Shown here piece after piece: positions 9,318 to 19,063 of a DNA stretch of 64,000 bases. Below the pieces are notes generated by a model that saw only the letters and a list, made by a program, of their open reading frames with translations, was not told where the DNA came from and made no database searches. Location of the stretch: NCBI GenBank assembly GCA_017983465.1, contig JAGOBK010000004.1, positions 282,652-346,651 on the forward strand, in the 5' to 3' direction. The DNA comes from Crocinitomicaceae bacterium (GTDB taxonomy: Bacteria > Bacteroidota > Bacteroidia > Flavobacteriales_D > Crocinitomicaceae). Within the stretch, counting starts at the first letter, position 1. Each line of letters opens with the position of its first letter. Made by a program: the position numbers and the translations under genes.

Positions 9318-9826
9318 TGAAATACATCTTGTTCATTTTCGTGGCAATTGGATTAAGTGCTTGCTGGCCAAGTAGCTTTTCGTTCAGAGATACTGGAGGG
9401 ATGCCCGAGGAATGGAAAACATTTACCTTAAAAACATTGTCCCTAGAAGCAGCCACGTGTCCCTTGAATTTTGCTGCTGTGCTATCTGAAAACATGAAGG
9501 ACGGTGTTCAGAACAATACGCCACTTTTGTTGAATACGACGTACGGCAAAGGCGAAGTGAATATGGAGGGGAAAATCACCCAATATTCCGTTCAACCTTT
9601 GGCTGTTCAAGGAAACAACAATGCTTCACAAAATCGATTAACGATGACCGTCGTTATGACTATAAACATCACGAAGCCAAAAGAAGAACAGTGGACTATG
9701 ACGAGTACGCGTTTCGCAGATTTTAGTTCAGGAACGAATCTTTCCCAAGTTGAAACGAAGTTGTTTGAAGATATTTCCGCTCAGATGGTGCAGGATTTGA
9801 TTAATAAATTATTAAGCAATTGGTGA
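9317..9826 (+). CDS. lptE: LptE-like outer-membrane lipoprotein
   Basis: In the Bacteroidota LptE family, which helps the LptD barrel place lipopolysaccharide in the outer membrane. The 169-residue protein has a lipoprotein signal (lipobox GLSAC, Cys16) followed by the typical FSFRDTG segment near residue 21. The start ATG overlaps the stop of the sigma-54 regulator, and its own stop overlaps the ATG of the next gene (TGATG), so the genes are translationally coupled. Assignment rests on size, lipobox, the FSF.. start and the conserved neighbourhood (miaB, sigma-54 activator, TPR protein, secG). Sequence conservation in this family is low, so the function is inferred rather than proven. Confidence 0.8.
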   Translation: MKYILFIFVAIGLSACWPSSFSFRDTGGMPEEWKTFTLKTLSLEAATCPLNFAAVLSENMKDGVQNNTPLLLNTTYGKGEVNMEGKITQYSVQPLAVQGNNNASQNRLTMTVVMTINITKPKEEQWTMTSTRFADFSSGTNLSQVETKLFEDISAQMVQDLINKLLSNW

Positions 9827-10887
9827 TGTTAAGCAGCGAATCGATTCACCAACAAATGCGGAACACATCTAGCTGTTCGACTCGTCACTTGAATGAGTTG
9901 AAAGAGCTCATGGACTTATATCCGTTTGCTTCTAGTATCGTCACACTGTATTTGAAGTCATTGGCGAATGACCAAGATTTGCGCTTAAGTTCACAATTGG
10001 AGAAATACGCTTATCAAATTCCGAATCGTGCTTTATTGTACGATTTGTTGGTGACGCAAACGAATGTAATAAGGGAAGAAGCGAAAGCGCAACCTGAAAT
10101 CATTCAAGAAGTTTCTACTGAAATCCTACTGAATGACAAAACGGTTGAAGTAGAGCAGATTGCACTGGTTGATCCTATATCGGTAGAAGATATTCCAGTC
10201 GAAAAAACAGAAGAGCCTGAATTCTCTGAAGAAGAAACGGAGGAATTAGAGACATTAATCGAACCGGTTGCTAAAACTGAAGTTCTTTCAGCGAAAGAAA
10301 TAATTGTTGAGCAGGAAGTTCTGGACGAAGGAGAGGAAGAAAGCTCCTTGAACATTCCTCATCAAATCGAAGAGACACGTGAATTGGATGAGGTGGATAC
10401 CATGATTCAATCCGCAGTTATTTCATCATCTTACTTGCAATTAGCTTATCCAGGAGCAGCAGAAGAAGTGGAAACGGAGGAAAATAACGCTCCGATCGAA
10501 GAAACACAAGAGGAAGAAGTAGTTTTGGAAACAATTCAAGTACTTGAACCATCAGCGACCATCGAACCAAAGTCCTTTACGGATTGGTTAAAAATGGGAG
10601 AGATTTTGGATGGAAGCAGCGAAGAACCAGCTCCAGAAGAGAAGAAGCCAAGTTTCTATCACTTCGAAAAACCGAAGAAAGAATTCTTTTCCCCAGTTAA
10701 AAAAGCGAAGGAAAGTCTGGACGAAAATAAGATGCCTGTGAGTGAAACACTAGCTCAGGTATTTGCCTTGCAAGGAAATATTAACAAAGCAATTCTCGTT
10801 TATGAGCAATTAATTTTGATTTTTCCAGAAAAAAAGAGTTTCTTTGCAAGCCAAATTAGAAATTTAAAGAGAAAACTTAATTCTTAA
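9826..10887 (+). CDS. Acidic TPR-containing protein of unknown function
   Basis: I do not recognise a specific function. The ATG at 9826 shares its A with the TGA of lptE (TGATG), so it is the likely start rather than upstream TTG/GTG codons. The 353-residue protein has a helical N-terminal domain (residues about 1-80, including LKELMDLYPFASSIVTLYL). A long, strongly acidic, probably disordered middle follows (about 90-270, rich in E, V and T). The C-terminus is one TPR-like unit with QVFALQGNINKAILVYEQL and a following FASQIRNLKRKLN. No signal peptide is seen. It is conserved in position between lptE and secG in Bacteroidota, which hints at an envelope assembly role, but this is inference. 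Confidence 0.75.
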   Translation: MLSSESIHQQMRNTSSCSTRHLNELKELMDLYPFASSIVTLYLKSLANDQDLRLSSQLEKYAYQIPNRALLYDLLVTQTNVIREEAKAQPEIIQEVSTEILLNDKTVEVEQIALVDPISVEDIPVEKTEEPEFSEEETEELETLIEPVAKTEVLSAKEIIVEQEVLDEGEEESSLNIPHQIEETRELDEVDTMIQSAVISSSYLQLAYPGAAEEVETEENNAPIEETQEEEVVLETIQVLEPSATIEPKSFTDWLKMGEILDGSSEEPAPEEKKPSFYHFEKPKKEFFSPVKKAKESLDENKMPVSETLAQVFALQGNINKAILVYEQLILIFPEKKSFFASQIRNLKRKLNS

Positions 10888-10889
10888 TC

Positions 10890-11189
10890 ATGGATTTATT
10901 ATTATCGATTATCATCATTGCAGCAAGTATTTTGCTGATTTTAGTTGTTTACGTTCAAAACCCGAAAGGTGGAGGCTTAAGCTCAGATTTTGGATCTCCT
11001 TCTCAATTAGGTGGTGTTCAGAAAACAAACGAGTTGATTGATAAAATGACTTGGGGATTAGCTGCAACGATTGTTGTAGTAAGTTTAGTAATGACGATTC
11101 GTCAACCAAAAGCTGCTAAACCAGTTGCTCCTCAGCAAACACAACAAGGACAAGGGCAAGGTCAAGCGCCTGCTCAAGGAAATAATTAA
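10890..11189 (+). CDS. secG: Preprotein translocase subunit SecG
   Basis: SecG is the small inner-membrane partner of SecYE. The 99-residue protein has a first membrane helix (residues about 3-22), then the conserved VYVQNPKGGGLSSDFG segment with a Gly-rich cytoplasmic loop, a second helix (about residues 52-68), and a tail rich in Gln, Pro and Gly. It starts two bases after the stop of the TPR gene and ends the operon; a hairpin terminator follows within about 20 bases. Confidence 0.92.
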   Translation: MDLLLSIIIIAASILLILVVYVQNPKGGGLSSDFGSPSQLGGVQKTNELIDKMTWGLAATIVVVSLVMTIRQPKAAKPVAPQQTQQGQGQGQAPAQGNN

Positions 11190-11209
11190 GATTCGGTTTC
11201 GACCGTAGA

Positions 11210-11244
11210 AATGTCAGTATGTCACGCATGCTGACATTTTTTTT
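11210..11244 (+). terminator. Rho-independent terminator after secG
   Basis: AATGTCAGTATG and CATGCTGACATT form a hairpin (11210-11237) followed by a run of T to 11244. It closes the miaB-secG operon before groES. Confidence 0.8.
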
Positions 11245-11319
11245 GTCCAAAAGCGAAAAAATGTCCACTTTCGATGAGTGGCATAATATTGGTAAAATCA
11301 CATTCAAAATAAATAAAAA

Positions 11320-11595
11320 ATGTCAGTAAATTTTAAACCTTTGGCAGACAGAGTTCTGGTAGAACCTGCGCCAGCAGAGCAAAAAACAGCAAGTGGAATC
11401 ATTATTCCAGACACAGCAAAAGAAAAACCATTGCGCGGAATTGTTGTAGCAGCTGGTACCGGTAAAAAAGATGAGCCAATGTCAGTAAACGTTGGGGATT
11501 CTGTTTTATACGGACAATACGCTGGTACGGAAATTAAAATCGATGGTACAAACTATCTGATTATGAGAGAATCTGATATTTATGGAATTTTTTAA
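11320..11595 (+). CDS. groES: Co-chaperonin GroES
   Basis: GroES caps the GroEL cylinder during ATP-driven protein folding in the cytoplasm. The 91-residue protein contains [19 protein letters not shown] at the N-terminus, the mobile loop with [13 protein letters not shown] near residues 26-38, and the end [27 protein letters not shown]. groEL follows 22 bases downstream. No CIRCE element is seen in the upstream gap, so HrcA control is not indicated. Confidence 0.97.
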   Translation: MSVNFKPLADRVLVEPAPAEQKTASGIIIPDTAKEKPLRGIVVAAGTGKKDEPMSVNVGDSVLYGQYAGTEIKIDGTNYLIMRESDIYGIF

Positions 11596-11599
11596 TTAA

Positions 11600-13255
<1,656 letters not shown>

Positions 13256-13262
13256 GATTTAT

Positions 13263-13280
13263 AAGAGCCTTCGGGCTCTT
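13263..13280 (+). other. Stable TTCG-loop hairpin after groEL
   Basis: AAGAGCC-TTCG-GGCTCTT starts seven bases after the groEL stop. It has no long T-run and so is more likely a 3' end-stabilising hairpin than a terminator on its own. The true terminator follows at 13333. Confidence 0.5.
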
Positions 13281-13332
13281 TCCCGTTTCCTACTTCCCGA
13301 TTTATTCGGATAGATGGAGACGACTCTATATG

Positions 13333-13358
13333 GCCACTCGCAAGAGTGGCTTTTTTTT
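13333..13358 (+). terminator. Rho-independent terminator of groES-groEL
   Basis: GCCACTC-GCAA-GAGTGGC followed by eight T residues. A clear intrinsic terminator. Confidence 0.85.
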
Positions 13359-13406
13359 GCTCTAACTTTTCATCATGTTTCTTAACTTTAACCTTCAATC
13401 TTGCTT

Positions 13407-14117
13407 ATGTGCTACGCGAATTCCTCTACATCCGTGAACATTGACCTAGCGAAACGTTATCAAAAGGTCGTGCCAGAGTTAATTCCGGATAAACCAACGT
13501 TTTACGCATCGGGATTTGATCATCCCAATTGGCGTATTGTTACAACTGACCCGCAAATTCAACAAATGAACTGGGGACTCGTTCCCTTTTGGTTTAAAGG
13601 TCAAAATCGCTTGGATGTGAGTAATAAAACACTCAATGCGCGCATCGAAACATTGGAAGAACGAAGTTCTTTTAAGCATTTATGGAATCGACAACATTGT
13701 TTGGTTCCTTCCACCGGATTTTTTGACTGGCAACACCAAGGAAAGAACCGCATTCCATACTTTATTCGTTGCAAAGATCACGAGCTCTTTTCGTTTGCAG
13801 GAATGTATGATACGTGGATGAATCCACACACGCAAACAATGGAACAGACATTTACCATTGTGACCTGTGAGGCCAATGAATTGATGGCGGAAATACACAA
13901 CGTGAAAAAACGAATGCCCTTGATTTTAACACCTGAATTGGAAGGTGATTGGTTGAGTGGGAATTTTCAATGGGACCTTTCCAAACGCATTTCTTCCGAT
14001 AAACTCATAGCGCATACGATCAATAAACGTTTAATCCTTTCTTCTCAGGCGAATAGCCCGGAAATACACAAAGAATTTATGGACGATAGTCAACGCCAAA
14101 CAAATCTATTTGACTAA
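13407..14117 (+). CDS. SRAP-family (YedK/HMCES-like) abasic-site DNA-protein crosslinker
   Basis: SRAP proteins cross-link covalently to abasic sites in single-stranded DNA through the Cys that becomes residue 1 after Met removal. This fixes the start at ATG 13407, giving MCYANS. An earlier in-frame TTG at 13401 would mask the Cys. The 236-residue protein also shows the expected WGLVPFW near residue 51, NARIETLEE near 72, HCLVPSTGFFDWQ near 93-105, and a His-containing IHNVKKRMPLIL near 157-168. All catalytic positions appear present. It is a stand-alone gene after the groEL terminator. The chemistry is established for the family and inferred here. Confidence 0.92.
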   Translation: MCYANSSTSVNIDLAKRYQKVVPELIPDKPTFYASGFDHPNWRIVTTDPQIQQMNWGLVPFWFKGQNRLDVSNKTLNARIETLEERSSFKHLWNRQHCLVPSTGFFDWQHQGKNRIPYFIRCKDHELFSFAGMYDTWMNPHTQTMEQTFTIVTCEANELMAEIHNVKKRMPLILTPELEGDWLSGNFQWDLSKRISSDKLIAHTINKRLILSSQANSPEIHKEFMDDSQRQTNLFD

Positions 14118-14126
14118 TTTTGGCAT

Positions 14127-14134
14127 TACATTTG
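14127..14134 (+). promoter_or_regulatory. Candidate -7 box for the 14148 triad
   Basis: TACATTTG matches TAnnTTTG and lies 13 bases before the GTG start at 14148. The nearest upstream TTTG (14109-14112) is only 14 bases away, shorter than ideal. Confidence 0.4.
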
Positions 14135-14147
14135 ATTTCAAACGCAC

Positions 14148-14822
14148 GTGAAAAAAATTACCATCCTTTTTGTCTTGTTCCTATCCTTGGTTTCGTGTAT
14201 TGAAATCTCTGATGATTTGACTATGCACAACGATGGTTCAGGAACACTTCGTTACAAAGTAAATTTGTCTGCAAGTAAGGTGAAAGTGAATTCGATTCTA
14301 GCTTTAGATAGTCTTGACGGGAAAAAAGTACCAAGTATTCAAGATATCAGTGCAAAGGTAGGCGAGTTTGCCAAAATCCTTGATGCCCAACCTGGAATTT
14401 CTAATGTCTTAATCGAAGAAAATTATACCGACTTTATCTTGAAATTCTCTTGTGATTTTACAAGTATCATGTCCCTTCAAGCAGGACTAGCAAACGCGAT
14501 TGAAGCTGTTTCAAAAGACAAACTTGGTCCGGAAGCGGATGAAATTTGGATTACTTGGGACGGTAATAAACTAAAACGTTCCATTCCGGCCTTTGCGCGT
14601 GCAAAAGTGAAAGCCTTTAAATCTAACGACATCGAACTGTTGAGAGACGGATCTTATACTTCTATTACACGTTTTGATCGTCCGATTGAAAAATTCGACA
14701 ACACTTTAGGAACCTTGAGTAAAAGCAAGACCGCTGTGATGATAAAATCCAGCGCCTACAGCATCAAAGAAAACCAAGATTTACTCGAAAATACAATCTA
14801 TTTAATCTCGACGAAAAACTAA
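14148..14822 (+). CDS. Uncharacterised lipoprotein, first gene of an envelope triad
   Basis: I do not recognise a named family. The gene starts at GTG 14148 (GTG AAA AAA), giving a Lys-rich lipoprotein signal with lipobox SLVSC (Cys17). The mature part of this 224-residue protein is mixed alpha/beta. It opens with an EISDDLTMHNDGSGTLRYKV beta segment that resembles the start of other small secreted Bacteroidota lipoproteins. It is followed after 46 bases by a large secreted protein and then a related membrane-anchored protein, all on the same strand, so the three probably form one operon. The location would be periplasmic, facing either membrane. Confidence 0.75.
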   Translation: MKKITILFVLFLSLVSCIEISDDLTMHNDGSGTLRYKVNLSASKVKVNSILALDSLDGKKVPSIQDISAKVGEFAKILDAQPGISNVLIEENYTDFILKFSCDFTSIMSLQAGLANAIEAVSKDKLGPEADEIWITWDGNKLKRSIPAFARAKVKAFKSNDIELLRDGSYTSITRFDRPIEKFDNTLGTLSKSKTAVMIKSSAYSIKENQDLLENTIYLISTKN

Positions 14823-14868
14823 CGAGATTATGATTAAATTCGCTTCATATTTCATTTGAAAATTGCCT

Positions 14869-16728
14869 GTGAAAAACGCACTTATTTATTCCCTTACCTT
14901 GTTCTCTAGCACCCTGCTATTTGGACAAAAATCTGAATTATTCATTCCAAAAGATGCTGTAACTGTGTTCAGTATCAACAACATTAATTTGTTGCAGAAA
15001 ATCTCCATGGATGATTTGGTGAAGTATGAATTCATGGAAGAAGTGCATCAAGAATTATTTGATGGTTCAACTTCAGGTAAAACCTTGAAGGATGCTGGAA
15101 TTGACTTCGATCAGCGTTTGAACTTGTTCTATGGAAAAACCTATCAAAATGAAATTTCCGGTTTCACTTTTGGCGTAAAAAATAAGGCGCAACTATTTGA
15201 AGTCTTTGATGATTTTCAAAAATTGGACATGAAATTTCCTGGTGTGGAAATGTATGGCACCTTTTTCAATAACTTAATTATCAAAGGAAACACCGCTATT
15301 CTTATCCGCATCGAGCCTACCATGGATTACATCGATCAAATGACGGATTCGTTGTGGTATGCAAGAGGAAACGAAATGCCATATGAGTTGTTCGGTGATG
15401 AGGAAAACGTTATTGATGAAGAAGAAATTCTGAATGAACAAGAGTTTACCAATGATCAACCCGTGGAACAAGCATCGTATCCTGATGCAACGGAAAATCC
15501 AAACATAAAAAATTACTACGAATTACGCGACAGTGTTCAGTTAGTGCTTCAGGAGCGAGAATTGGAACGTTTGATGAACGAATTGTTTGTGAATGAAGTG
15601 AATTTGTATTCTCAGGACCTACGTTTTGCTGGACAAATGTCCCACGAGGCAATCGGAACATTTTACTTGGATAATTCACGTAATTTCGAGAAATCACAAG
15701 GACTTTGGTATTTTCAAACCGTACTTCCATCCTTGTACAAGGATATCCAAGAATTGTATACAGGAAATGTGATTCTGGGCGATTTAATTCTGAAAGAAAA
15801 CAAGGTGGAATTCCACGTTGAGGCTAACTACGGAAAAGAATTAGGTTCCATCTACAAAGAAATGAACGATTCTAAGTTCGATAAACATGTCTTAAAATAC
15901 ATTCCGCAATCAAGCACTGGTTACTTCACATACAATGTGAACTTACGTCAAGCGTATGAGCAGGCGTACAAGGTCATTATGCCCGTGTTGAGTGACGAGA
16001 AAAATGCACAGATATCGATGAATGTCTTAACCATTGAATTGTTGAACGAGTTTGTCAATAAGGATGCGCTTTTCGGCACCTACAAAGGAAGTATGTTCGG
16101 TACATTCAATGGAATTAAAAAAATTAAAACGAAGAAAATCGAGTTTTTCTACGACGAAGAAACGTTCGAATATGGAGAGCGAGAAGCGGAAGCAGAGGAG
16201 GACATGCCAATCTTTACTGTTGGATTCTCCATTGACCGTTCCGATATTCCAGAAAAAGTAATGAAGCATATGAGTCGTTTGACGTCGAAATTTAAAGATT
16301 GTGGTGATTATTGGAAATTTGACAATGCCATTTTAGATGCAGCACCGATGTATTTCATTAACAGAAATGGATTATTCATTTTAACCAACGACGAAGACTT
16401 AGCGGTAAATCATGCTAATGGCTATGGTAAAGAGGCAATTTCTCGCAAGGAATGCAAAGCAGCAGAGAAAAGTGGCTTCATGTATGGACACATCGACATT
16501 GAAGAAACCTTAAACCGTTTCCCTACTGGTGTTCTGAATCCGAGACAAGAGGAAATTCTTAATTCATTGAAAGGGAAATCTGGACAGTTTGAATTAAACT
16601 CAAGCAAAACAACGAGCGAACAAACAAAATTCAATTTACAGTATTCATTTGAAGGGGAGGAGACAACAGGGAAACACTTGTTGGATTTAATCAATTCAAT
16701 TTATGTTGTGACCACTTTTAATCCATAA
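14869..16728 (+). CDS. Large secreted protein of unknown function (DUF4836-like), triad gene 2
   Basis: Start taken at GTG 14869 (MKNALIYSLT); TTG 14863 is an alternative. A Sec signal peptide ends around GQKSE. The mature 600-residue protein has no membrane anchor. It begins IPKDAVTVFSINNINLLQK, a pattern seen in Bacteroidota DUF4836-type proteins, and contains an acidic insertion near residues 180-215. A second repeat of the same kind of domain seems to start near residue 330 (GSIYKEMNDSKFDKHVL). Near the C-terminus is NRNGLFILTNDEDLAVNH. Its N-terminal part resembles that of the next protein, suggesting gene duplication. The function is unknown. Confidence 0.75.
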   Translation: MKNALIYSLTLFSSTLLFGQKSELFIPKDAVTVFSINNINLLQKISMDDLVKYEFMEEVHQELFDGSTSGKTLKDAGIDFDQRLNLFYGKTYQNEISGFTFGVKNKAQLFEVFDDFQKLDMKFPGVEMYGTFFNNLIIKGNTAILIRIEPTMDYIDQMTDSLWYARGNEMPYELFGDEENVIDEEEILNEQEFTNDQPVEQASYPDATENPNIKNYYELRDSVQLVLQERELERLMNELFVNEVNLYSQDLRFAGQMSHEAIGTFYLDNSRNFEKSQGLWYFQTVLPSLYKDIQELYTGNVILGDLILKENKVEFHVEANYGKELGSIYKEMNDSKFDKHVLKYIPQSSTGYFTYNVNLRQAYEQAYKVIMPVLSDEKNAQISMNVLTIELLNEFVNKDALFGTYKGSMFGTFNGIKKIKTKKIEFFYDEETFEYGEREAEAEEDMPIFTVGFSIDRSDIPEKVMKHMSRLTSKFKDCGDYWKFDNAILDAAPMYFINRNGLFILTNDEDLAVNHANGYGKEAISRKECKAAEKSGFMYGHIDIEETLNRFPTGVLNPRQEEILNSLKGKSGQFELNSSKTTSEQTKFNLQYSFEGEETTGKHLLDLINSIYVVTTFNP

Positions 16729-16730
16729 TC

Positions 16731-18059
16731 GTGTTTCGTAAAATAAGCACCCTACTTTTACTTGCAGGCGCACTCGGATTAGTGCTTTTTCTGAAAAACA
16801 TCCTTTTTCAGAAACCAACTCCTCCAAGATTAATAGATCGTCTGCCGACTGCTGATTTCATTGCTACAGCAAACATTCTCGATTTAGCAAAGGAAACAAA
16901 CGGGATGTTGCAGTATAACAAGATCTCCGCACGCGATTTCACTACCTATGAGTTTTTACTTGGACAAGGTAAAATGTATGGAATTGATTTGCAGCAAAAC
17001 GTATATCTTTTTGGAAATGAGGATGGAAACATTGGTGCAATGGCACACCTTAGTGATAGTTCCAAAATCATGGGGGGTATCGAGCGCTTAAAGAAGTTCG
17101 TTGATATTTCTGACTCCGTTTTTAATGATCACAAATACTATTACAATTTAGAAGATAAGTCCTATCTGCATTATGGTGATGGATATTTATTCTTCTATAA
17201 AGGAAATGATTTTAAAACGGTATTAGAGCAGGTGATTAGTGCTCGTCACCTAGGTGTTCACAAGGATTGGAAACGTTTTCTAGCACAAAAGCAATTCAAA
17301 AATGAGCATTTTGTCATTTATTCAAATTGGTCCAAGTTGAAATCCTTGGGTATTGAAACAGCGATGTTTGCCCATGATAGCGATTCTTCTAGTTTTAAAT
17401 TAAAGAGCTATTTAAAAAAAACGAAACCACTATATTTCAAGCGTAAGGAAAATGCCTTGAGTTATGCTTCTTCCCTGGGAACACAGCGGATGATAGACGT
17501 GCATTTGGATATCGAAAAATTTAAGAAGAATAAGGAAGATTCGATGTTTGTTCAATTCTCTAAAATTGGCAAGCGCTTCGGTTTCCCCTTTGCTGAATTC
17601 ATCCAAGCTTGGACTGGAGATTTGTGTTTCATCGAGGGGGGAATGCAAAAAGTAAAAGAACGATACATTGAAACCATATTGGATGAGGACTTTAATGAAG
17701 AAGAAGTCACTCGTGAAAAAGAAGTGTTGATTCCAACGTATTCAGCCATGATTTCCATGAATGAATATGGTCAACTTTTCTTGAATAAACTCATGAGAAA
17801 AGGAATCCTTCGAAAAGAAGGAGAGGATTTTCGATTCCTATTTTCTCCATTGTTGAAATTAAAGAAAATGGGGGATATCTATCAGTTTTATTCTGGTTCG
17901 GCTGCTCCAAAATTAGTTCCAAGTACAAATAATCATGTGACTTGGACCAACAAAGGAACAAAGTACTTCTTTAGCATTGATTCGTTGACTCGAAATGAAG
18001 TTTTTGGAAGTCTCCATATTCCTGTTCGACGCATCTTCCGCCGCAATAAATTGATTTAG
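16731..18059 (+). CDS. Membrane-anchored paralogue of the preceding protein, triad gene 3
   Basis: The GTG start at 16731 follows the previous stop by two bases. One hydrophobic helix at residues about 5-26 (ISTLLLLAGALGLVLFL) anchors the 442-residue protein; the rest should face the periplasm. The region LPTADFIATANILDLAK near residue 35, and the following YGIDLQQNVYLFG, align by eye with the start of the preceding protein, so the two look like divergent relatives. There is no catalytic motif that I recognise. Its end overlaps the end of the convergent dusB by four bases, leaving no room for a terminator. Confidence 0.75.
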   Translation: MFRKISTLLLLAGALGLVLFLKNILFQKPTPPRLIDRLPTADFIATANILDLAKETNGMLQYNKISARDFTTYEFLLGQGKMYGIDLQQNVYLFGNEDGNIGAMAHLSDSSKIMGGIERLKKFVDISDSVFNDHKYYYNLEDKSYLHYGDGYLFFYKGNDFKTVLEQVISARHLGVHKDWKRFLAQKQFKNEHFVIYSNWSKLKSLGIETAMFAHDSDSSSFKLKSYLKKTKPLYFKRKENALSYASSLGTQRMIDVHLDIEKFKKNKEDSMFVQFSKIGKRFGFPFAEFIQAWTGDLCFIEGGMQKVKERYIETILDEDFNEEEVTREKEVLIPTYSAMISMNEYGQLFLNKLMRKGILRKEGEDFRFLFSPLLKLKKMGDIYQFYSGSAAPKLVPSTNNHVTWTNKGTKYFFSIDSLTRNEVFGSLHIPVRRIFRRNKLI

Positions 18060-19063
18060 ATTTCTGAAGCTTGTGCGAAGTGAAATTCGTCAGCATGTAC
18101 TTGAATGTAATTCAATATGCCGTAAATTTCATCCAAATCATAACTAGAAACGAGCTTCGTTCTGTATTCTTTGAAATGTGAAATTCCTTTGAAGTAATTC
18201 GTGTAATGACGTTTCATCTCATTGATTCCAAGCTGCATTCCTTTCCATTTGATGCTCATTTCGAGGTGATCTCTACATGCTTGCACGCGATCTTGGATGC
18301 TAGGTCCAGCTAAGTGAGTTCCAGTCGCCATAAAATGTTTAATTTCATTAAACACCCAAGGATAGCCAATACTTGCACGTCCAATCATAATGCCATCAAC
18401 ACCATAGCGATTTTTGTATTCAACTGCTTTTTCTGGTGAGTCTATGTCGCCATTTCCAAAAACAGGAATGCGCATGCGTGAATTGTTTTTCACTTCCCCA
18501 ATTAATGTCCAATCTGCATCACCTTTGTACATCTGTTTACGCGTACGTCCGTGAATAGAAATCGCTTCAATACCGATATCCTGTAATCTTTCTGCCGTTT
18601 CCACCACATATTTGGTATCGTCATCCCATCCCAAACGCGTTTTAACGGTCACTGGAAGCGATGTTGCTTTCACGATTGCTTCTGTCATGCGCACCATTTT
18701 TGGGATGTCCTGTAAAAGTCCTGCTCCTGCGCCTTTACAAGCTACTTTCTTTACTGGACAACCATAATTGATGTCTAATAAATCTGGTTTCACTTGATCG
18801 ATGATTTCAGCGCATTGAATCATGCTTTCGATGTCTGAACCGAAAATCTGAATTCCAATGGGGCGCTCGTATTCAAAAATATCTAGTTTCTGAACACTTT
18901 TAGCTGCGTCGCGAATCAGTCCCTCAGAGGAAATAAATTCGGTGTACATTAAGTCTGCGCCGTGTTGCTTGCAAAGTGCACGAAATGGCGGGTCACTTAC
19001 ATCCTCCATTGGAGCAAGTAAAAGTGGAAACTCACCTAATTCTATGTTGCGGATTTTTACCAT
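18056..19063 (-). CDS. dusB: tRNA-dihydrouridine synthase, DusB type
   Basis: FMN- and NADPH-dependent reduction of uridines in tRNA D-loops. The 335-residue protein begins with the TIM-barrel motif LLAPMEDVSDPPFRALC near residue 15. The catalytic Cys is in DINYGCPVKKV near residue 98-108. TRLGWDDD is near residue 143, and GIEAISIHGRTRKQMYKG near 163 is followed by GNGDIDSP and GVDGIMIGRASIGYPW. It starts at 19063, sharing a base with the manC stop, so the sprT-like gene, manC and dusB form one minus-strand operon. Confidence 0.93.
   Translation of the reverse strand: MVKIRNIELGEFPLLLAPMEDVSDPPFRALCKQHGADLMYTEFISSEGLIRDAAKSVQKLDIFEYERPIGIQIFGSDIESMIQCAEIIDQVKPDLLDINYGCPVKKVACKGAGAGLLQDIPKMVRMTEAIVKATSLPVTVKTRLGWDDDTKYVVETAERLQDIGIEAISIHGRTRKQMYKGDADWTLIGEVKNNSRMRIPVFGNGDIDSPEKAVEYKNRYGVDGIMIGRASIGYPWVFNEIKHFMATGTHLAGPSIQDRVQACRDHLEMSIKWKGMQLGINEMKRHYTNYFKGISHFKEYRTKLVSSYDLDEIYGILNYIQVHADEFHFAQASEI

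Noticed and set aside
9004..9495. 163-residue minus-strand frame over the sigma-54 gene and lptE
   Set aside because: Both plus-strand genes have clear motifs there, and the antisense product shows no domain.
11281..11295. groES promoter at TAATATTG
   Set aside because: One mismatch in the -7 box and no -33 element at the right distance; not firm enough to list.
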